In this document: piece by piece, positions 38,400-47,398 of the stretch
Numbering within the stretch: position 1 is the stretch's first letter
Layout: each line of letters begins with the position of its first letter
From: Bin5 sp965200685
GTDB lineage: Bacteria > Chloroflexota > Anaerolineae > Caldilineales > Caldilineaceae
Length of the DNA: 64,000 nt
Assembly: GCA_965200685.1 (NCBI GenBank)
Contig: OZ241379.1
Coordinates: forward strand, 1,860,001 to 1,924,000
Reading direction: 5' to 3'
Position numbers and translations under genes: made by a program
The notes under the pieces: model-generated
The model's input: the letters and a program-made list of their open reading frames with translations, nothing else
Databases searched by the model: none
Told to the model about the DNA's origin: nothing

Positions 38400-38978
38400 G
38401 GTAAACCTCCCAATACATATTTGTTATATATCTAGGCATCTACCTGCTTCACTCAACAACGCACGCTTGTAGCGCGGGGGTATCTCCCAAAGCACGGATC
38501 CCTCATGCGCCATTATATCACAATCCATCGCGCTGTCCATCACCTTTCATAATGCTGCTTGCAGAGATTCTTCTCTCGGTTGGTCATGATCACATTCTCC
38601 TCAACTTGAATCAACACCACCAGCGGTAGGAAAACACTCATTCGCTTCAGGATAGTACAGAAGCCGATTCTTCTTAAAATCACATGATCTTCGTGTGTTC
38701 GTTTCCGTACACACGAGGCTAGAACAGAGCGACAAGGGACATTTTGCACAGTCTATCACGTCTGCAACTTTTCCTACACCCGATGACCGCATTAATTTTA
38801 TGAATATGCCGGCCATACTATGCCTGTTGTTAGCCATTTGTCAGAAAATGTAACCTGCTACACTTGACCCTGCAGACCCTCCGTTTTATACTCTGTGTAA
38901 ACTATCTGTCCGTACTTGCCTTTCTAGGGACCATGAGGTATATTTGTGTTGTGGTTTTGAACATATAGACGATTTCAC
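38400..38978. other. 579-bp intergenic region upstream of the nuo genes
   Basis: No credible gene is seen. The short minus-strand frames at 38540-38837 lack a Shine-Dalgarno and coding character. The region separates the divergent coiled-coil/LRR operon and the nuo cluster. A promoter for nuoB lies near its right end. Confidence 0.6.
38864..38892 (+). promoter_or_regulatory. Sigma70 promoter of the nuo cluster
   Basis: TTGACC at 38864-38869 and TATACT at 38887-38892 are separated by 17 bp. Transcription should start near 38899, 80 nt before the first possible nuoB start. Confidence 0.6.
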
Positions 38979-39866
38979 ATGGTGGCCGCCTACTCATCGT
39001 TCCATGAAGTAGCGCGGCCAAGAGATGAAATCGCTCCGATTGTAGGCAACAGGAATTTTGGAATGGCATCACTCCCGCCCAACTTTCAGCAGCTGAAACA
39101 AGAACAACTCGAACCTTTCCTGCATGACTCGCTTGTTGTCCCCGACGAACTGCAGGCCAATGTCTTGGTCACAACCGTAGATAAAATCTACAATTGGAGC
39201 AGACGCTCCAGTATGTGGCCGCTGTTGTTTGGCCTAGCCTGCTGTGCCATTGAGATGATCGCCACGGCTGCCAGCCGCTATGATCTCGCTCGTTTCGGCA
39301 TGGAGGTGATGCGGCCTAGCCCTCGCCAGAGCGATCTGATGATCGTTTCCGGAACAGTGACGAAAAAGATGGTGCCGGCCATTGTGCGTATCTACAACCA
39401 GATGGCAGAGCCTCGCTATGTGGTGAGTATGGGGGCCTGTGCAACAGGCGGCGGCCCGTTCAAAGAGGGCTATAACGTAGTCAGCGGCATTGACAAGTAT
39501 ATTCCGGTAGATGTATATGTACCCGGTTGCCCGCCTACACCGGAAGCATTGATCTACGGCCTTCTGAAGATGCATGAAAAGGTTGAACGGCAGAGCATCA
39601 CATCCGTGCCTTGGTATCGCAAAAATTCGTCAGATTTTGTACCGGTCCCCCGGCTTGGCCCGGACATTTTCGACCCTCGCCAGGTGGAACTGATCAAAGA
39701 GACCACGTTGATGGGGGCGGGCGGCGCGCAGGCGGAATCCACGAACGGAGCGAGTACGGCTAGTAGTGGACACGCACGCGGGCCGCGGACCCTATCCGAC
39801 CAGGCGAAAGCCCGCATGGAAGAGGCAAAACGACGCTGGCGCGCCAAGAAAGGACTGCCGGCCTAA
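38979..39866 (+). CDS. nuoB: NADH-quinone oxidoreductase subunit B
   Basis: The 295-residue protein has the conserved core WPLLFGLACCAIEM, VSGTVTKKM, GACATGGGPF and VPGCPPTPEA. C88, C89, C154 and C184 ligate the terminal N2 [4Fe-4S] cluster that passes electrons to quinone. The N-terminus is about 50 residues longer than usual. An ATG at 39063 (residue 29, weak AGGA upstream) may be the real start. The C-terminal 60 residues are a basic Ala/Arg-rich tail. It is the first gene of nuoB-nuoCD-nuoI, which are the peripheral Q-module subunits. Confidence 0.95.
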   Translation: MVAAYSSFHEVARPRDEIAPIVGNRNFGMASLPPNFQQLKQEQLEPFLHDSLVVPDELQANVLVTTVDKIYNWSRRSSMWPLLFGLACCAIEMIATAASRYDLARFGMEVMRPSPRQSDLMIVSGTVTKKMVPAIVRIYNQMAEPRYVVSMGACATGGGPFKEGYNVVSGIDKYIPVDVYVPGCPPTPEALIYGLLKMHEKVERQSITSVPWYRKNSSDFVPVPRLGPDIFDPRQVELIKETTLMGAGGAQAESTNGASTASSGHARGPRTLSDQAKARMEEAKRRWRAKKGLPA

Positions 39867-39929
39867 CAAGTCATGGAAAGGCAGGGCAACCTTCTCTTTC
39901 CGCTGCGATTCTTACGCACGAGGTAGGGT

Positions 39930-41693
39930 ATGAACGAAGCAACTGCTGTAGCAGCGAATCCATTTGAACAGGAACTGGCCGCTACGATTGTCGACACATG
40001 GGCTGAAGATACGCACAAGGCGTATGTGGTTGCAGCGGATAAGATTCTGGATGTATTGCGCTATCTGCGGGATATCGAAGGGTACGATTTTCTCTCGAAT
40101 CTTACGTGTGTTGATTATAAGGGGTATGGCGGTAAGCTACGCAATGAGATCAGCGAACGGTTGGAGGTCGTCTACAGCCTCTATAGCACCCGCAGAGGCG
40201 GTGGCCCGATTTCCCTACATGTACGGGTGCCGGCCGATGACACGGTCCCAAGTGTGACAGACATTTTCCCGGGTGCCAATTTGCAGGAGCGGGAAGTCTA
40301 CGACCTGTTTGGGGTCACATTTGACGGACATCCGAATCTGCGGCGCATTCTACTGTGGGATGGCTTTAACGGGCACCCCATGCGTAAAGACTGGCAAGAG
40401 GCCTATTATGAGGAGGACGCCAAACCCTTCCGCAGCCGCCATCCCAAAGGTGCCTACGCCTACCATGAGGACAAACTCCCTTGGGCCAAGAACACCACAT
40501 ATCCGGCCGGATGGGATCCGGACTCATGGCAGAATCCGGTCGCGTATGTGCCGGTCAGCCAGGCACCCCAGCACGAGAACGAGCCCCATCTAGACACGGA
40601 AAGCATTGTGGTGAATCTGGGGCCGCATCACCCCAGCACCCATGGTGTCTTTCGCATGCTTACCCGTGTGGAAGGCGAGACGATTCTGGCCTTAGAGCCG
40701 GAAATGGGCTACCTGCACCGCAACCATGAAAAGATCGGTGAGCGCAATACGTGGCTGATGAATATGCCGTTTACCGACCGGCTGGACTATCTGAACTCCA
40801 TGAGCAACAATTGGAGTTATGCCTTGGCAGTAGAAAAGCTGGCCGGCATTGAGGTGCCGGAACGGGCCGAGTATCTGCGGGTCATCATGGCCGAATTCAC
40901 TCGTATCGTCAACCACACTTGGTCCATTGGCTTTATTTTGAACGATTTAGGCGCGCTGCAGACGCCGGCCCTGTACGCCATTGAAGAGCGAGAGATGATC
41001 CTTGACCTGTTTGAGGCGGTCTCCGGCGCACGCTTGATGTGCAATTACATGCGCTTCGGTGGTGTGGTGCGGGATCTGCCGGCCGGCTGGCACGAGCAGG
41101 CTGTCTATCTGGTCAATGACCGCCTACCTAAAGCACTGGATGAACTGGACCTGCTTCTGACTGAAAATGAAATCTTGAAGGCGAGAGGCCGGGGTGTAGG
41201 CTATCTCTCGGTTGAAGATCTGATTTCCCTAAGTGTAAGTGGGCCGATGATCCGTGCGGGTGGGCTGGCCTACGACATTCGTAAGGTAGAGCCATACGGG
41301 GTTTACGACCGTTTTGATTTCGACATCCCCACGCTGCCGAACAGCGACATCTACGACCGCTATTACATCCGTCTGCTGGAATCACGGGAAAGTGTACGCA
41401 TTCTCCAGCAGGCATTGCGGGATATCCCCAAAGGTGATATCCTCGGCGGCAAGGGTGGCTACACCCTGCGCGCCCCCGAAGGCGAAGTGTACAGTCGGGT
41501 GGAAGCACCCAAGGGCGAACTAGGCTTCTATCTAGTCAGTGATGGCAAGACGAGTCCCTGGCGCTATCATGTACGTTCTCCCAGTTACATCAATCTGAAC
41601 GCCCTAGGCCCGATGAGCGTTGGCTACAAAGTTGCTGATGCGATTGTGATTCTCGGTGCCATTGATATTGTGTTGGGCGAAGTGGACCGCTAA
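39930..41693 (+). CDS. nuoCD: NADH-quinone oxidoreductase subunit C/D fusion
   Basis: The 587-residue fusion carries NuoC at about 1-180, with FPGANLQEREVYDLFGVTF and GHPNLRRILL. NuoD begins near LDTESIVVNLGPHHPSTHG (about 210-228) and runs to IDIVLGEVDR. It includes GYLHRNHEKI, RFGGVVRDLP and GYLSVEDL. The linker is about 40 residues and Pro-rich. NuoC/D build the Q-binding and proton-coupling part of the peripheral arm next to NuoB. The fusion is familiar from enterobacteria, so it is not unique, but it is an informative lineage trait. GAGG precedes the ATG. Confidence 0.95.
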   Translation: MNEATAVAANPFEQELAATIVDTWAEDTHKAYVVAADKILDVLRYLRDIEGYDFLSNLTCVDYKGYGGKLRNEISERLEVVYSLYSTRRGGGPISLHVRVPADDTVPSVTDIFPGANLQEREVYDLFGVTFDGHPNLRRILLWDGFNGHPMRKDWQEAYYEEDAKPFRSRHPKGAYAYHEDKLPWAKNTTYPAGWDPDSWQNPVAYVPVSQAPQHENEPHLDTESIVVNLGPHHPSTHGVFRMLTRVEGETILALEPEMGYLHRNHEKIGERNTWLMNMPFTDRLDYLNSMSNNWSYALAVEKLAGIEVPERAEYLRVIMAEFTRIVNHTWSIGFILNDLGALQTPALYAIEEREMILDLFEAVSGARLMCNYMRFGGVVRDLPAGWHEQAVYLVNDRLPKALDELDLLLTENEILKARGRGVGYLSVEDLISLSVSGPMIRAGGLAYDIRKVEPYGVYDRFDFDIPTLPNSDIYDRYYIRLLESRESVRILQQALRDIPKGDILGGKGGYTLRAPEGEVYSRVEAPKGELGFYLVSDGKTSPWRYHVRSPSYINLNALGPMSVGYKVADAIVILGAIDIVLGEVDR

Positions 41694-41720
41694 ACAGATA
41701 CATGCGTAGGAGTTGACAGA

Positions 41721-42551
41721 ATGTTTGGAACAGGACTTCTGAAAGGCCTCGGTGTGACGCTGAAGCATGCAGTGGATACATTCAATGATGATCGGGATGC
41801 TGTGCCTGATCGCTACAAGGGCAGTCTTGAACTGGGTAACAATCGTCGTGTCATCCAACAGCCTATTGATCAGGAAGGGCTGCTGACAATTCAATACCCT
41901 GAAGAAAAAAGACTGCTGCCGGAACGTTTCCGCTACATTCCAATGCTCATTTGGGATTCAGAGGAGCATGAGGACCGCTGCACAGCCTGCGGTATCTGTG
42001 CAAAAGTGTGCCCGCCGCAGTGCATTTGGATCGTAAGGGACAGCGATGAAAAGGGGAAACCAGTCACTCGCCCGTCGGAGTTTTATATTGATGCGGCCGT
42101 GTGCATGAGTTGTAGCTTTTGTGTTGAGTTCTGCCCCTTTGATGCCATTAAAATGAACCATGACTACGAGCTCGCGGTCTACGACCGCTATCCGCAGCTT
42201 GTGTATGATATGGAAGAGCTGACTGTCCCCTTGGAGTATTATGCAGCTCTGTGGCCGACGCAGTATGAGGAAGAGCAGGATCGTCGCCGGGCAGAGGCGG
42301 AACAAAAGCGTCGGCAGGAAGAGGAAAAGGCCCGAAAGGCCGCGGCCAAAGCAGCGACGGCCCCGAAAGAACAGACTGCCTCCAAGCCTTCTGCCGCAGA
42401 ATTGAAGCAACGAGCACTGGAGCGGGCTTCCCAACGCCAGGCACAGGCCGCCGGTACTGGCGATGCGGACGCGGCCAAAAATGCGCGGCTGGAAGAGTTA
42501 AAGCGCAAAGCCCTAGAGCGGGCCCGCCAACGCAAGCTGGAATCCCAGTGA
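41721..42551 (+). CDS. nuoI: NADH-quinone oxidoreductase subunit I with a long basic C-terminal extension
   Basis: The 276-residue protein has two [4Fe-4S] motifs: C87-C90-C93-C97 (CTACGICAKVC) and C128-C131-C134-C138 (CMSCSFCVEFC). Each set of four is followed by the usual proline. These form the N6a and N6b relay to NuoB. After residue 180 a highly charged Glu/Arg/Ala helix of about 95 residues follows (EEEKARKAAAKAATAPKE, LERARQRKLESQ), predicted as a single alpha helix or coiled coil and not part of standard NuoI. AGGAG precedes the ATG. Other nuo genes (A, E-H, J-N) are absent from the window. Confidence 0.93.
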   Translation: MFGTGLLKGLGVTLKHAVDTFNDDRDAVPDRYKGSLELGNNRRVIQQPIDQEGLLTIQYPEEKRLLPERFRYIPMLIWDSEEHEDRCTACGICAKVCPPQCIWIVRDSDEKGKPVTRPSEFYIDAAVCMSCSFCVEFCPFDAIKMNHDYELAVYDRYPQLVYDMEELTVPLEYYAALWPTQYEEEQDRRRAEAEQKRRQEEEKARKAAAKAATAPKEQTASKPSAAELKQRALERASQRQAQAAGTGDADAAKNARLEELKRKALERARQRKLESQ

Positions 42552-42639
42552 ATACAACCAGTGGTCAATGACCAGTTTTCTGTATCCTTGTGGTATCGCC
42601 CTTTGGTGTTATGGAAACGCTGCATTCAGGAGGAATATC

Positions 42640-43332
42640 GTGACAGTTACGCTCAAATATTATGGACATGCCACATTTGGCGTTGACGCAGACGGGACAA
42701 AGCTACTCATTGACCCTTTTTTGTCGCCCAATAATCCGATGGCACCTGCACACGCGACAGCCGACAGTGTAGACACAGATGTTATGATCATCACCCATGG
42801 ACACGGCGACCATATCGCTGATGCGGTTCCGGTTGCCAAGCGCACGGGCTGCTTGGTGATCTGCAACTTTGAGATCGGGGCCTGGTTGATGGGGGCGGGG
42901 ATCGAGAATGTGCATCAGATGCACATCGGCGGTGCCTATAGCTTTGATTTCGGGCGGGTGAAGCTGACGATTGCCCATCATGGCAGTGGTCTGCCGGATG
43001 GAAGTTACGGTGGCACTGCGGCCGGCGTGTTGATCAATTTCAACGATGGCACAGATATCTACTTCGCCGGCGATACAGCCCTCACCTATGATATGCGCCT
43101 GCTCGGTGAAGCCGGCGTGGATGTAGCAGCCCTGCCCATCGGCGATAATTTCACAATGGGGCCGGACGATGCAGTCTTGGCCGCGCAATTTGTCAAGGCC
43201 AAGAAGGTAATACCCATCCATTACAATACATTCCCGCAGATTGAACAGGATGTGGATGCCTTTGCCCAAAAATTGCAGGATGAAGCCATTGAATGTGTCA
43301 TTTTGAATCCCGGCGATATACTGGATGTATAG
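42640..43332 (+). CDS. UPF0173-type metal-dependent hydrolase (metallo-beta-lactamase fold)
   Basis: GTG 42640 is chosen because AGGAGG lies six bases upstream (42628-42633). An earlier in-frame start at 42568 has no such site. The 230-residue protein starts TVTLKYYGHATFGV. It carries the metal site THGHGDH (H53, H55, D57, H58), AHHGSG, a FAGDTAL loop and PIHYNTFP. The family is cytoplasmic, conserved, and of poorly known substrate, with some members implicated in nucleotide or lipid hydrolysis. It follows the nuo genes closely and precedes the small cysteine protein. Confidence 0.92.
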   Translation: MTVTLKYYGHATFGVDADGTKLLIDPFLSPNNPMAPAHATADSVDTDVMIITHGHGDHIADAVPVAKRTGCLVICNFEIGAWLMGAGIENVHQMHIGGAYSFDFGRVKLTIAHHGSGLPDGSYGGTAAGVLINFNDGTDIYFAGDTALTYDMRLLGEAGVDVAALPIGDNFTMGPDDAVLAAQFVKAKKVIPIHYNTFPQIEQDVDAFAQKLQDEAIECVILNPGDILDV

Positions 43333-43366
43333 TGCATGTGGCGTTTGACGAGTGAAGGGATGCGGC

Positions 43367-43732
43367 ATGGTTGATATAAGTGAGGCAGTACTTGACGGAA
43401 AGGCGGAGTTATTCTTCCCCGCCTATCTGATCCCATTATTGCGGGACCTGCGTGAAGGGGAGGGCTGGCGTCAACTGGTCGACCGGGTTTCCACGTTGCC
43501 TGATACCCACCCGGATAGCTTGGCTTTCGTTCTGATGATGATCAACCTGGGTGATTGTATGAAGTGTCATAGTAACTACTATAAGTTTCTGCGGGGCTGT
43601 GCCTTCTGCTCTCTACAAACGATCCGCACATTTAAGGGGAGCGACGCCGATTTACTGCGATACTATAACGAAGCCCAGGAGGAGATCGGTCAGCAGTTGA
43701 AAGGGATAGGAACGCTATCTCTGGCTGCCTGA
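43367..43732 (+). CDS. Small four-cysteine protein of unknown function
   Basis: The start at 43367 has GAAGGGA six bases upstream and gives 121 residues. The striking feature is C64-x2-C67-x10-C78-x2-C81 (CMKCHSNYYKFLRGCAFCS), a likely zinc or Fe-S site between two predicted helical halves. The N-terminal half is hydrophobic and acidic. I do not recognise the family. Its position between the UPF0173 hydrolase and a terminator suggests it belongs to the same transcript as nuoB-nuoI. Confidence 0.7.
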   Translation: MVDISEAVLDGKAELFFPAYLIPLLRDLREGEGWRQLVDRVSTLPDTHPDSLAFVLMMINLGDCMKCHSNYYKFLRGCAFCSLQTIRTFKGSDADLLRYYNEAQEEIGQQLKGIGTLSLAA

Positions 43733-43753
43733 AAGTGTGTGGTCGTGAATCAG

Positions 43754-43782
43754 CCAGCGCCTTTTGTGCGCTGGTTTTTTTT
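43754..43782 (+). terminator. Rho-independent terminator of the nuo cluster
   Basis: CCAGCGC at 43754-43760 pairs with GCGCTGG at 43768-43774 around a 7-nt loop. Eight T residues follow at 43775-43782. Confidence 0.9.
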
Positions 43783-43808
43783 CGCATTCGGTTCACAGTA
43801 GGGACACA

Positions 43809-45131
43809 ATGATTCGTATAGGGATTATCGGCGGCGGAATTGCTGGACTCACGGCAGCATATGACCTGGCAGGCACGGACAAAGCACAGGTATACATCTT
43901 GGAGAGCGGGCCAGAGATCGGTGGGCTGGCAGCCGGTTTCAAAGGACGGGCGAGCTGGGCCTGGCCGCTGGAAAAGTTCTATCATCATCTATTCACCAAT
44001 GATGATGAGATCATGCATCTAACGCAGGAGATCGGGGCCGGAGAGCTGTTGCAAATTCACAATCCCACGACTGTTATGTATTATCAAGGGGAGAACTACC
44101 CTTTTGACAGCCCTCTGCGCCTGTTACGTTTTCCACATCTATCGCTGCTGCAAAAACTACGGATGGGCTTTGTCCTCGCGTATTTGAAATATCATCCTCG
44201 CCCTCCCTGGCGTACTTTTGATCAGCTATTAGCCGATGAATGGCTGGGGCGTTGGATGGGCCAGGCTGCGTATGGCAAACTCTGGCAGCCGATGCTAGAA
44301 GGCAAATTCGGGCCGCATTTTCGTGATGTCAATTTGGCATGGTTCTGGGCCAGAATCTACAAACGCACCCCGCGTCTTGGTTATTATCGGGGTGGATTTC
44401 AAGCATTTGTGGAGAAACTCGGCCAAGCAGCGCGCCAGCGAGGGGTAACGATTCAGACTGCGGCACAGGTCCACTCGGTGACGCCCCGGCCAATGGGTGG
44501 CTTTGCCGTTGCCTACCATGCAGGAACGCCGGCCCTAGAACAGTTCGATGTGGTCCTCAGCACCGTCAGCCCTAGCCTGATGCAGCGGATTGTGCCGGAT
44601 CTCCCCGGCGATTATCTTTCACAGTTGGCTGCTCTCCGTAGTATGGGGGCCATTGCCATGACCATCGCGCTGGACCGGCCCTTGCTCACCAACACCTATT
44701 GGGTCAATGTGCCCAAAGCGGAAGGGCTCCCTTTCCTGGCCCTAGTCGAACATACCAATCTGATCGACCCAAGCCACTATGGCGGGGATCATCTCCTGTA
44801 TTTAGGTGATTATCTGGACCCGTCCCATCGTTATTTTTCCATGTCAAAGGACGAACTGCTTACGGAATTCTTGCCAGCACTCAGGCATTTCAACAGAGAG
44901 TTTCGCGAGGAGTGGGTAACAGGGGCTTGGCTTCATCGGGCTTCCTATGCCCAACCAGTGCCGGTGCGTGGGTATAGAGAGATGATCCCTGCCTTACGCA
45001 CACCTTTGCCGGGCCTGTATTTTGCTTCAATGAGTCAGGTCTACCCCTGGGATCGAGGCACAAATTATGCGGTGGAAATCGGGCAGAAAGTAGCCAATCT
45101 GATCGACGAGGAGTACCGCTTGAGAGTTTGA
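43809..45131 (+). CDS. FAD-dependent amine-oxidase-like oxidoreductase
   Basis: The 440-residue protein begins with the dinucleotide-binding motif GIIGGGIAGLTAAYDL (5-20) followed by ESGPEIGGLAAGF. The C-terminus has the FAD-closing pattern GLYFASMSQVYPWDRGTNYAVEIG. This is the layout of the amine oxidase/phytoene desaturase/protoporphyrinogen oxidase superfamily. The central region (LADEWLGRWMGQAAYGKLW, LGYYRGGFQAF) resembles bacterial proteins annotated as NAD(P)/FAD-dependent oxidoreductases near sugar or lipid genes. Substrate unknown. ATG 43809 is chosen because it starts directly at the FAD motif. A GGGACA stretch is the only upstream purine run. Confidence 0.88.
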   Translation: MIRIGIIGGGIAGLTAAYDLAGTDKAQVYILESGPEIGGLAAGFKGRASWAWPLEKFYHHLFTNDDEIMHLTQEIGAGELLQIHNPTTVMYYQGENYPFDSPLRLLRFPHLSLLQKLRMGFVLAYLKYHPRPPWRTFDQLLADEWLGRWMGQAAYGKLWQPMLEGKFGPHFRDVNLAWFWARIYKRTPRLGYYRGGFQAFVEKLGQAARQRGVTIQTAAQVHSVTPRPMGGFAVAYHAGTPALEQFDVVLSTVSPSLMQRIVPDLPGDYLSQLAALRSMGAIAMTIALDRPLLTNTYWVNVPKAEGLPFLALVEHTNLIDPSHYGGDHLLYLGDYLDPSHRYFSMSKDELLTEFLPALRHFNREFREEWVTGAWLHRASYAQPVPVRGYREMIPALRTPLPGLYFASMSQVYPWDRGTNYAVEIGQKVANLIDEEYRLRV

Positions 45132-45153
45132 CAATTTGCAAAGGAATATAACT

Positions 45154-45978
45154 ATGTCCAGCCGTAAAAGTGGGAAGCAGACACCCCCATCAAACCCGCG
45201 TATTCAGGAGAAATTAGGCATTCCCATCAAAAACATCATCGCGGTGGCCAGTGGCAAAGGCGGCGTCGGCAAGACCACGGTCAGTGTCAATCTGGCCGTA
45301 GCCCTGGCCCAGACAGGCGCACAGGTCGGCCTGCTTGATGCAGATATCTACGGGCCGAATGTGCCCATGATGATGGGTGTTGCGGAGATGCCGCCCGTGG
45401 AGGCCGGTAAATTAGTGCCAGCCGAAGCCCATGGCGTCCGTTTTATGAGTATGGGATTTCTGATGCCGCCGGACCAGGCCTTGATCTGGCGGGGGCCCAT
45501 GCTACACAAGGCCATCCAGCAGTTGTTCACCGACGTGCAGTGGGCGGAGTTGGACTATCTGATCGTTGATCTGCCGCCTGGCACGGGAGATGTGCAACTG
45601 TCCCTCGCGCAGATCGCACCCTTGACCGCCGGTCTGATCGTCACAACGCCCCAGCTGGTGTCTGTCGCTGATGCCCGGCGAGGGGCATCAGCCTTTCAGC
45701 AACTGGAGGTACCGATTCTGGGCGTAATTGAAAATATGAGTGGGGACGTGTTTGGCAGTGGGGGGGGGGCTAGCGCGGCTCAGGAACTGCACACCACTCT
45801 GTTGAGCATCATTGACTTGGACGCTGCCGTCCGCACGGGTGGAGATTTAGGCTTGCCGGTCGTCGCTGTCAAACCGGAGAGTGGGCCGGCCCAGGTGTTC
45901 CAGGACCTGGCCCAAAAGACCATCGCGCGGCTCCTTGCATTGCAGGGCGGCAGTGATCCGAAGTTAAAGGTGCTTTAG
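45154..45978 (+). CDS. Mrp/NBP35 (ApbC) family P-loop ATPase
   Basis: The 274-residue protein has the deviant Walker A GKGGVGKTT (34-42), DADIYGPNVP (switch I), WRGPMLHKAIQQ and DLPPGTGD (Walker B). AAGGA precedes the ATG. The family carries Fe-S clusters for delivery to target proteins such as complex I. Two features are unusual. It lacks the N-terminal MIP18/DUF59 domain, and the segment that normally holds CPxC reads ENMSGDVFGSGGG with no cysteine pair. A run of ten G (45760-45769) codes for that glycine loop. Its role in Fe-S transfer is therefore uncertain, although the nuo genes lie nearby. Confidence 0.88.
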   Translation: MSSRKSGKQTPPSNPRIQEKLGIPIKNIIAVASGKGGVGKTTVSVNLAVALAQTGAQVGLLDADIYGPNVPMMMGVAEMPPVEAGKLVPAEAHGVRFMSMGFLMPPDQALIWRGPMLHKAIQQLFTDVQWAELDYLIVDLPPGTGDVQLSLAQIAPLTAGLIVTTPQLVSVADARRGASAFQQLEVPILGVIENMSGDVFGSGGGASAAQELHTTLLSIIDLDAAVRTGGDLGLPVVAVKPESGPAQVFQDLAQKTIARLLALQGGSDPKLKVL

Positions 45979-45989
45979 CCATACAATGC

Positions 45990-46024
45990 GGATTGCGTAT
46001 CAACGTGCTGCGGATACGCAATCC
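45990..46024. terminator. Stem-loop between converging genes
   Basis: GGATTGCGTATC at 45990-46001 and GATACGCAATCC at 46013-46024 form a perfect 12-bp stem around an 11-nt loop. No T-run follows on either strand. It may be a bidirectional terminator or an RNA-end stabiliser between the mrp-like gene and the converging binding-protein gene. Confidence 0.55.
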
Positions 46025-46055
46025 ACATTCTTCAATGTTGATTGCCCAACACATG

Positions 46056-47108
46056 CTACTCCAAGGCGTTCGTCTCTTGGAGCAACTTGAGCGTTCCCTG
46101 CAAGTCCTCCAAGTCCGACAGGTCCAGATCCGGGGTATTTACCTCTGCTAGCGGCAGCAATCCTGCGGCTGTCGGTATGCTGTCTACAAGAGGATATTCA
46201 TTTGTCTCTTCAGAGAAGTATCTCTGTGCTTCATCTGAAAGCAGAAAAGCCACGAATGCCTCGGCCGCGGCCCTATCTTTTGCGGTATCAAGAATCCCAA
46301 CCCCGGCTACATTAATCATTGAACCTGCATCGCGTGTGTGCGGGTGGTGATTGCGGGCCGAAAAGTTCGGGTCTTCCGCCAGAAATCTGTACAGATAGTA
46401 ATGATTCACCAGGCCGAGCTCGATCTCGCCTCTGCCGGTGGCTTCAACGATGGGTGTATTCTTGGCATACACCTGAACATCATTGGCGATCATCGCCGCC
46501 AGCCATTCTCTGGCCCGCGCTTCGCCTTCCAATTTTCGTAGTGCGGTAACGAATGCTTGGAAGCTACCATTTGTGGGGGCCCAGCCGATCTTCCCTTTCC
46601 ATTGGGGAGCGGTGAGTGCCCAGATGTCGTTGGGCACATCTTCCTCGTTGAGCATCTCTGTGTTATAGACGAACACCCGGGCCCGTCCACTGGTCCCTAC
46701 CCAATGGCGGGCACTGCTGTGAAAACGGGGATCAACCCGCGCTAAAATTTCCGCCGGCAGTTCTGTGAAGCGGCCGGCCAGGGCCAGTGCGCCTAGCGCG
46801 CCCGCATCTTGGCCAAAGAAAATATCGGCGGGTGAATTTTGCCCTTCCTCCATAATCGTAGCGGCCAATTCAGCTGTGCCGCCGTAGCGCACGTTGATGG
46901 TGACGCCGCTCATGTCTTGATAACTGGTCAGCAAAGGACCGACCAGATTTTCATTGCGGCCGGAATAGATTGTCAACTCCGTTGGCTGCGATCCTGGGGT
47001 TGCGCTGCCAGTGCCTGAAGCCATAGGGGGCGGAGGTGCAGCACAAGCAACGAGCAACACACCTGCAAAGATGAGCAAAAAGACAGGGACTACCTTCTTT
47101 GAAACCAT
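46056..47108 (-). CDS. Iron(III)-type ABC transporter substrate-binding lipoprotein (Fbp/Fut family)
   Basis: ATG 47108 is supported by AAAGGG eight bases upstream and gives 350 residues with lipobox LLVAC (Cys at 22). The mature part starts ELTIYSGRNENLVGPLL and contains NVRYGGTAELAATI, DIFFGQDAGALGAL and GRARVFVYN. This is the class II binding-protein fold of FbpA/AfuA. Family members bind Fe3+ directly or with anions and deliver it to a permease/ATPase pair. No permease or ATPase is adjacent, so the partners must be elsewhere. The 290-bp upstream gap (47109-47398) shows no gene. Confidence 0.9.
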   Translation of the reverse strand: MVSKKVVPVFLLIFAGVLLVACAAPPPPMASGTGSATPGSQPTELTIYSGRNENLVGPLLTSYQDMSGVTINVRYGGTAELAATIMEEGQNSPADIFFGQDAGALGALALAGRFTELPAEILARVDPRFHSSARHWVGTSGRARVFVYNTEMLNEEDVPNDIWALTAPQWKGKIGWAPTNGSFQAFVTALRKLEGEARAREWLAAMIANDVQVYAKNTPIVEATGRGEIELGLVNHYYLYRFLAEDPNFSARNHHPHTRDAGSMINVAGVGILDTAKDRAAAEAFVAFLLSDEAQRYFSEETNEYPLVDSIPTAAGLLPLAEVNTPDLDLSDLEDLQGTLKLLQETNALE

Positions 47109-47398
47109 TGGGAACACCCTTTCAGATTGTGATAGAGATGAAGCCAATCTGTACACAGCAGCGGTTACTTACCATAGCCACTGCTGTTCTCCGTACGTCA
47201 GGATTGACAGACTGGTACGAACATTTGGGCGTGCATGTCTGCGATACGACAGCTCGGCACGCTGCTGAAGTGTAGCACATCTGAAGGGTGAAAATTGGGG
47301 AAAATCAGAGCAGATTTCTGCGGTATACGTGAACGAGTCTGTTAATGTAGGTTTACTGGGGAGTTAACTTCTCTTGAGCAGCCAGCGGCTTGGGCTGA

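Noticed and set aside
38540..38837. Two overlapping minus-strand frames of 69 and 78 codons upstream of the nuo genes
   Set aside because: No Shine-Dalgarno, cysteine/arginine-rich random composition, and mutual overlap.
42568..42639. Upstream extension of the metal-dependent hydrolase
   Set aside because: The AGGAGG before GTG 42640 and the family N-terminus point to the later start.
45990..46024. Firm call as a rho-independent terminator
   Set aside because: The stem is excellent but there is no T-tract on either strand, so only a moderate-confidence stem-loop is listed.
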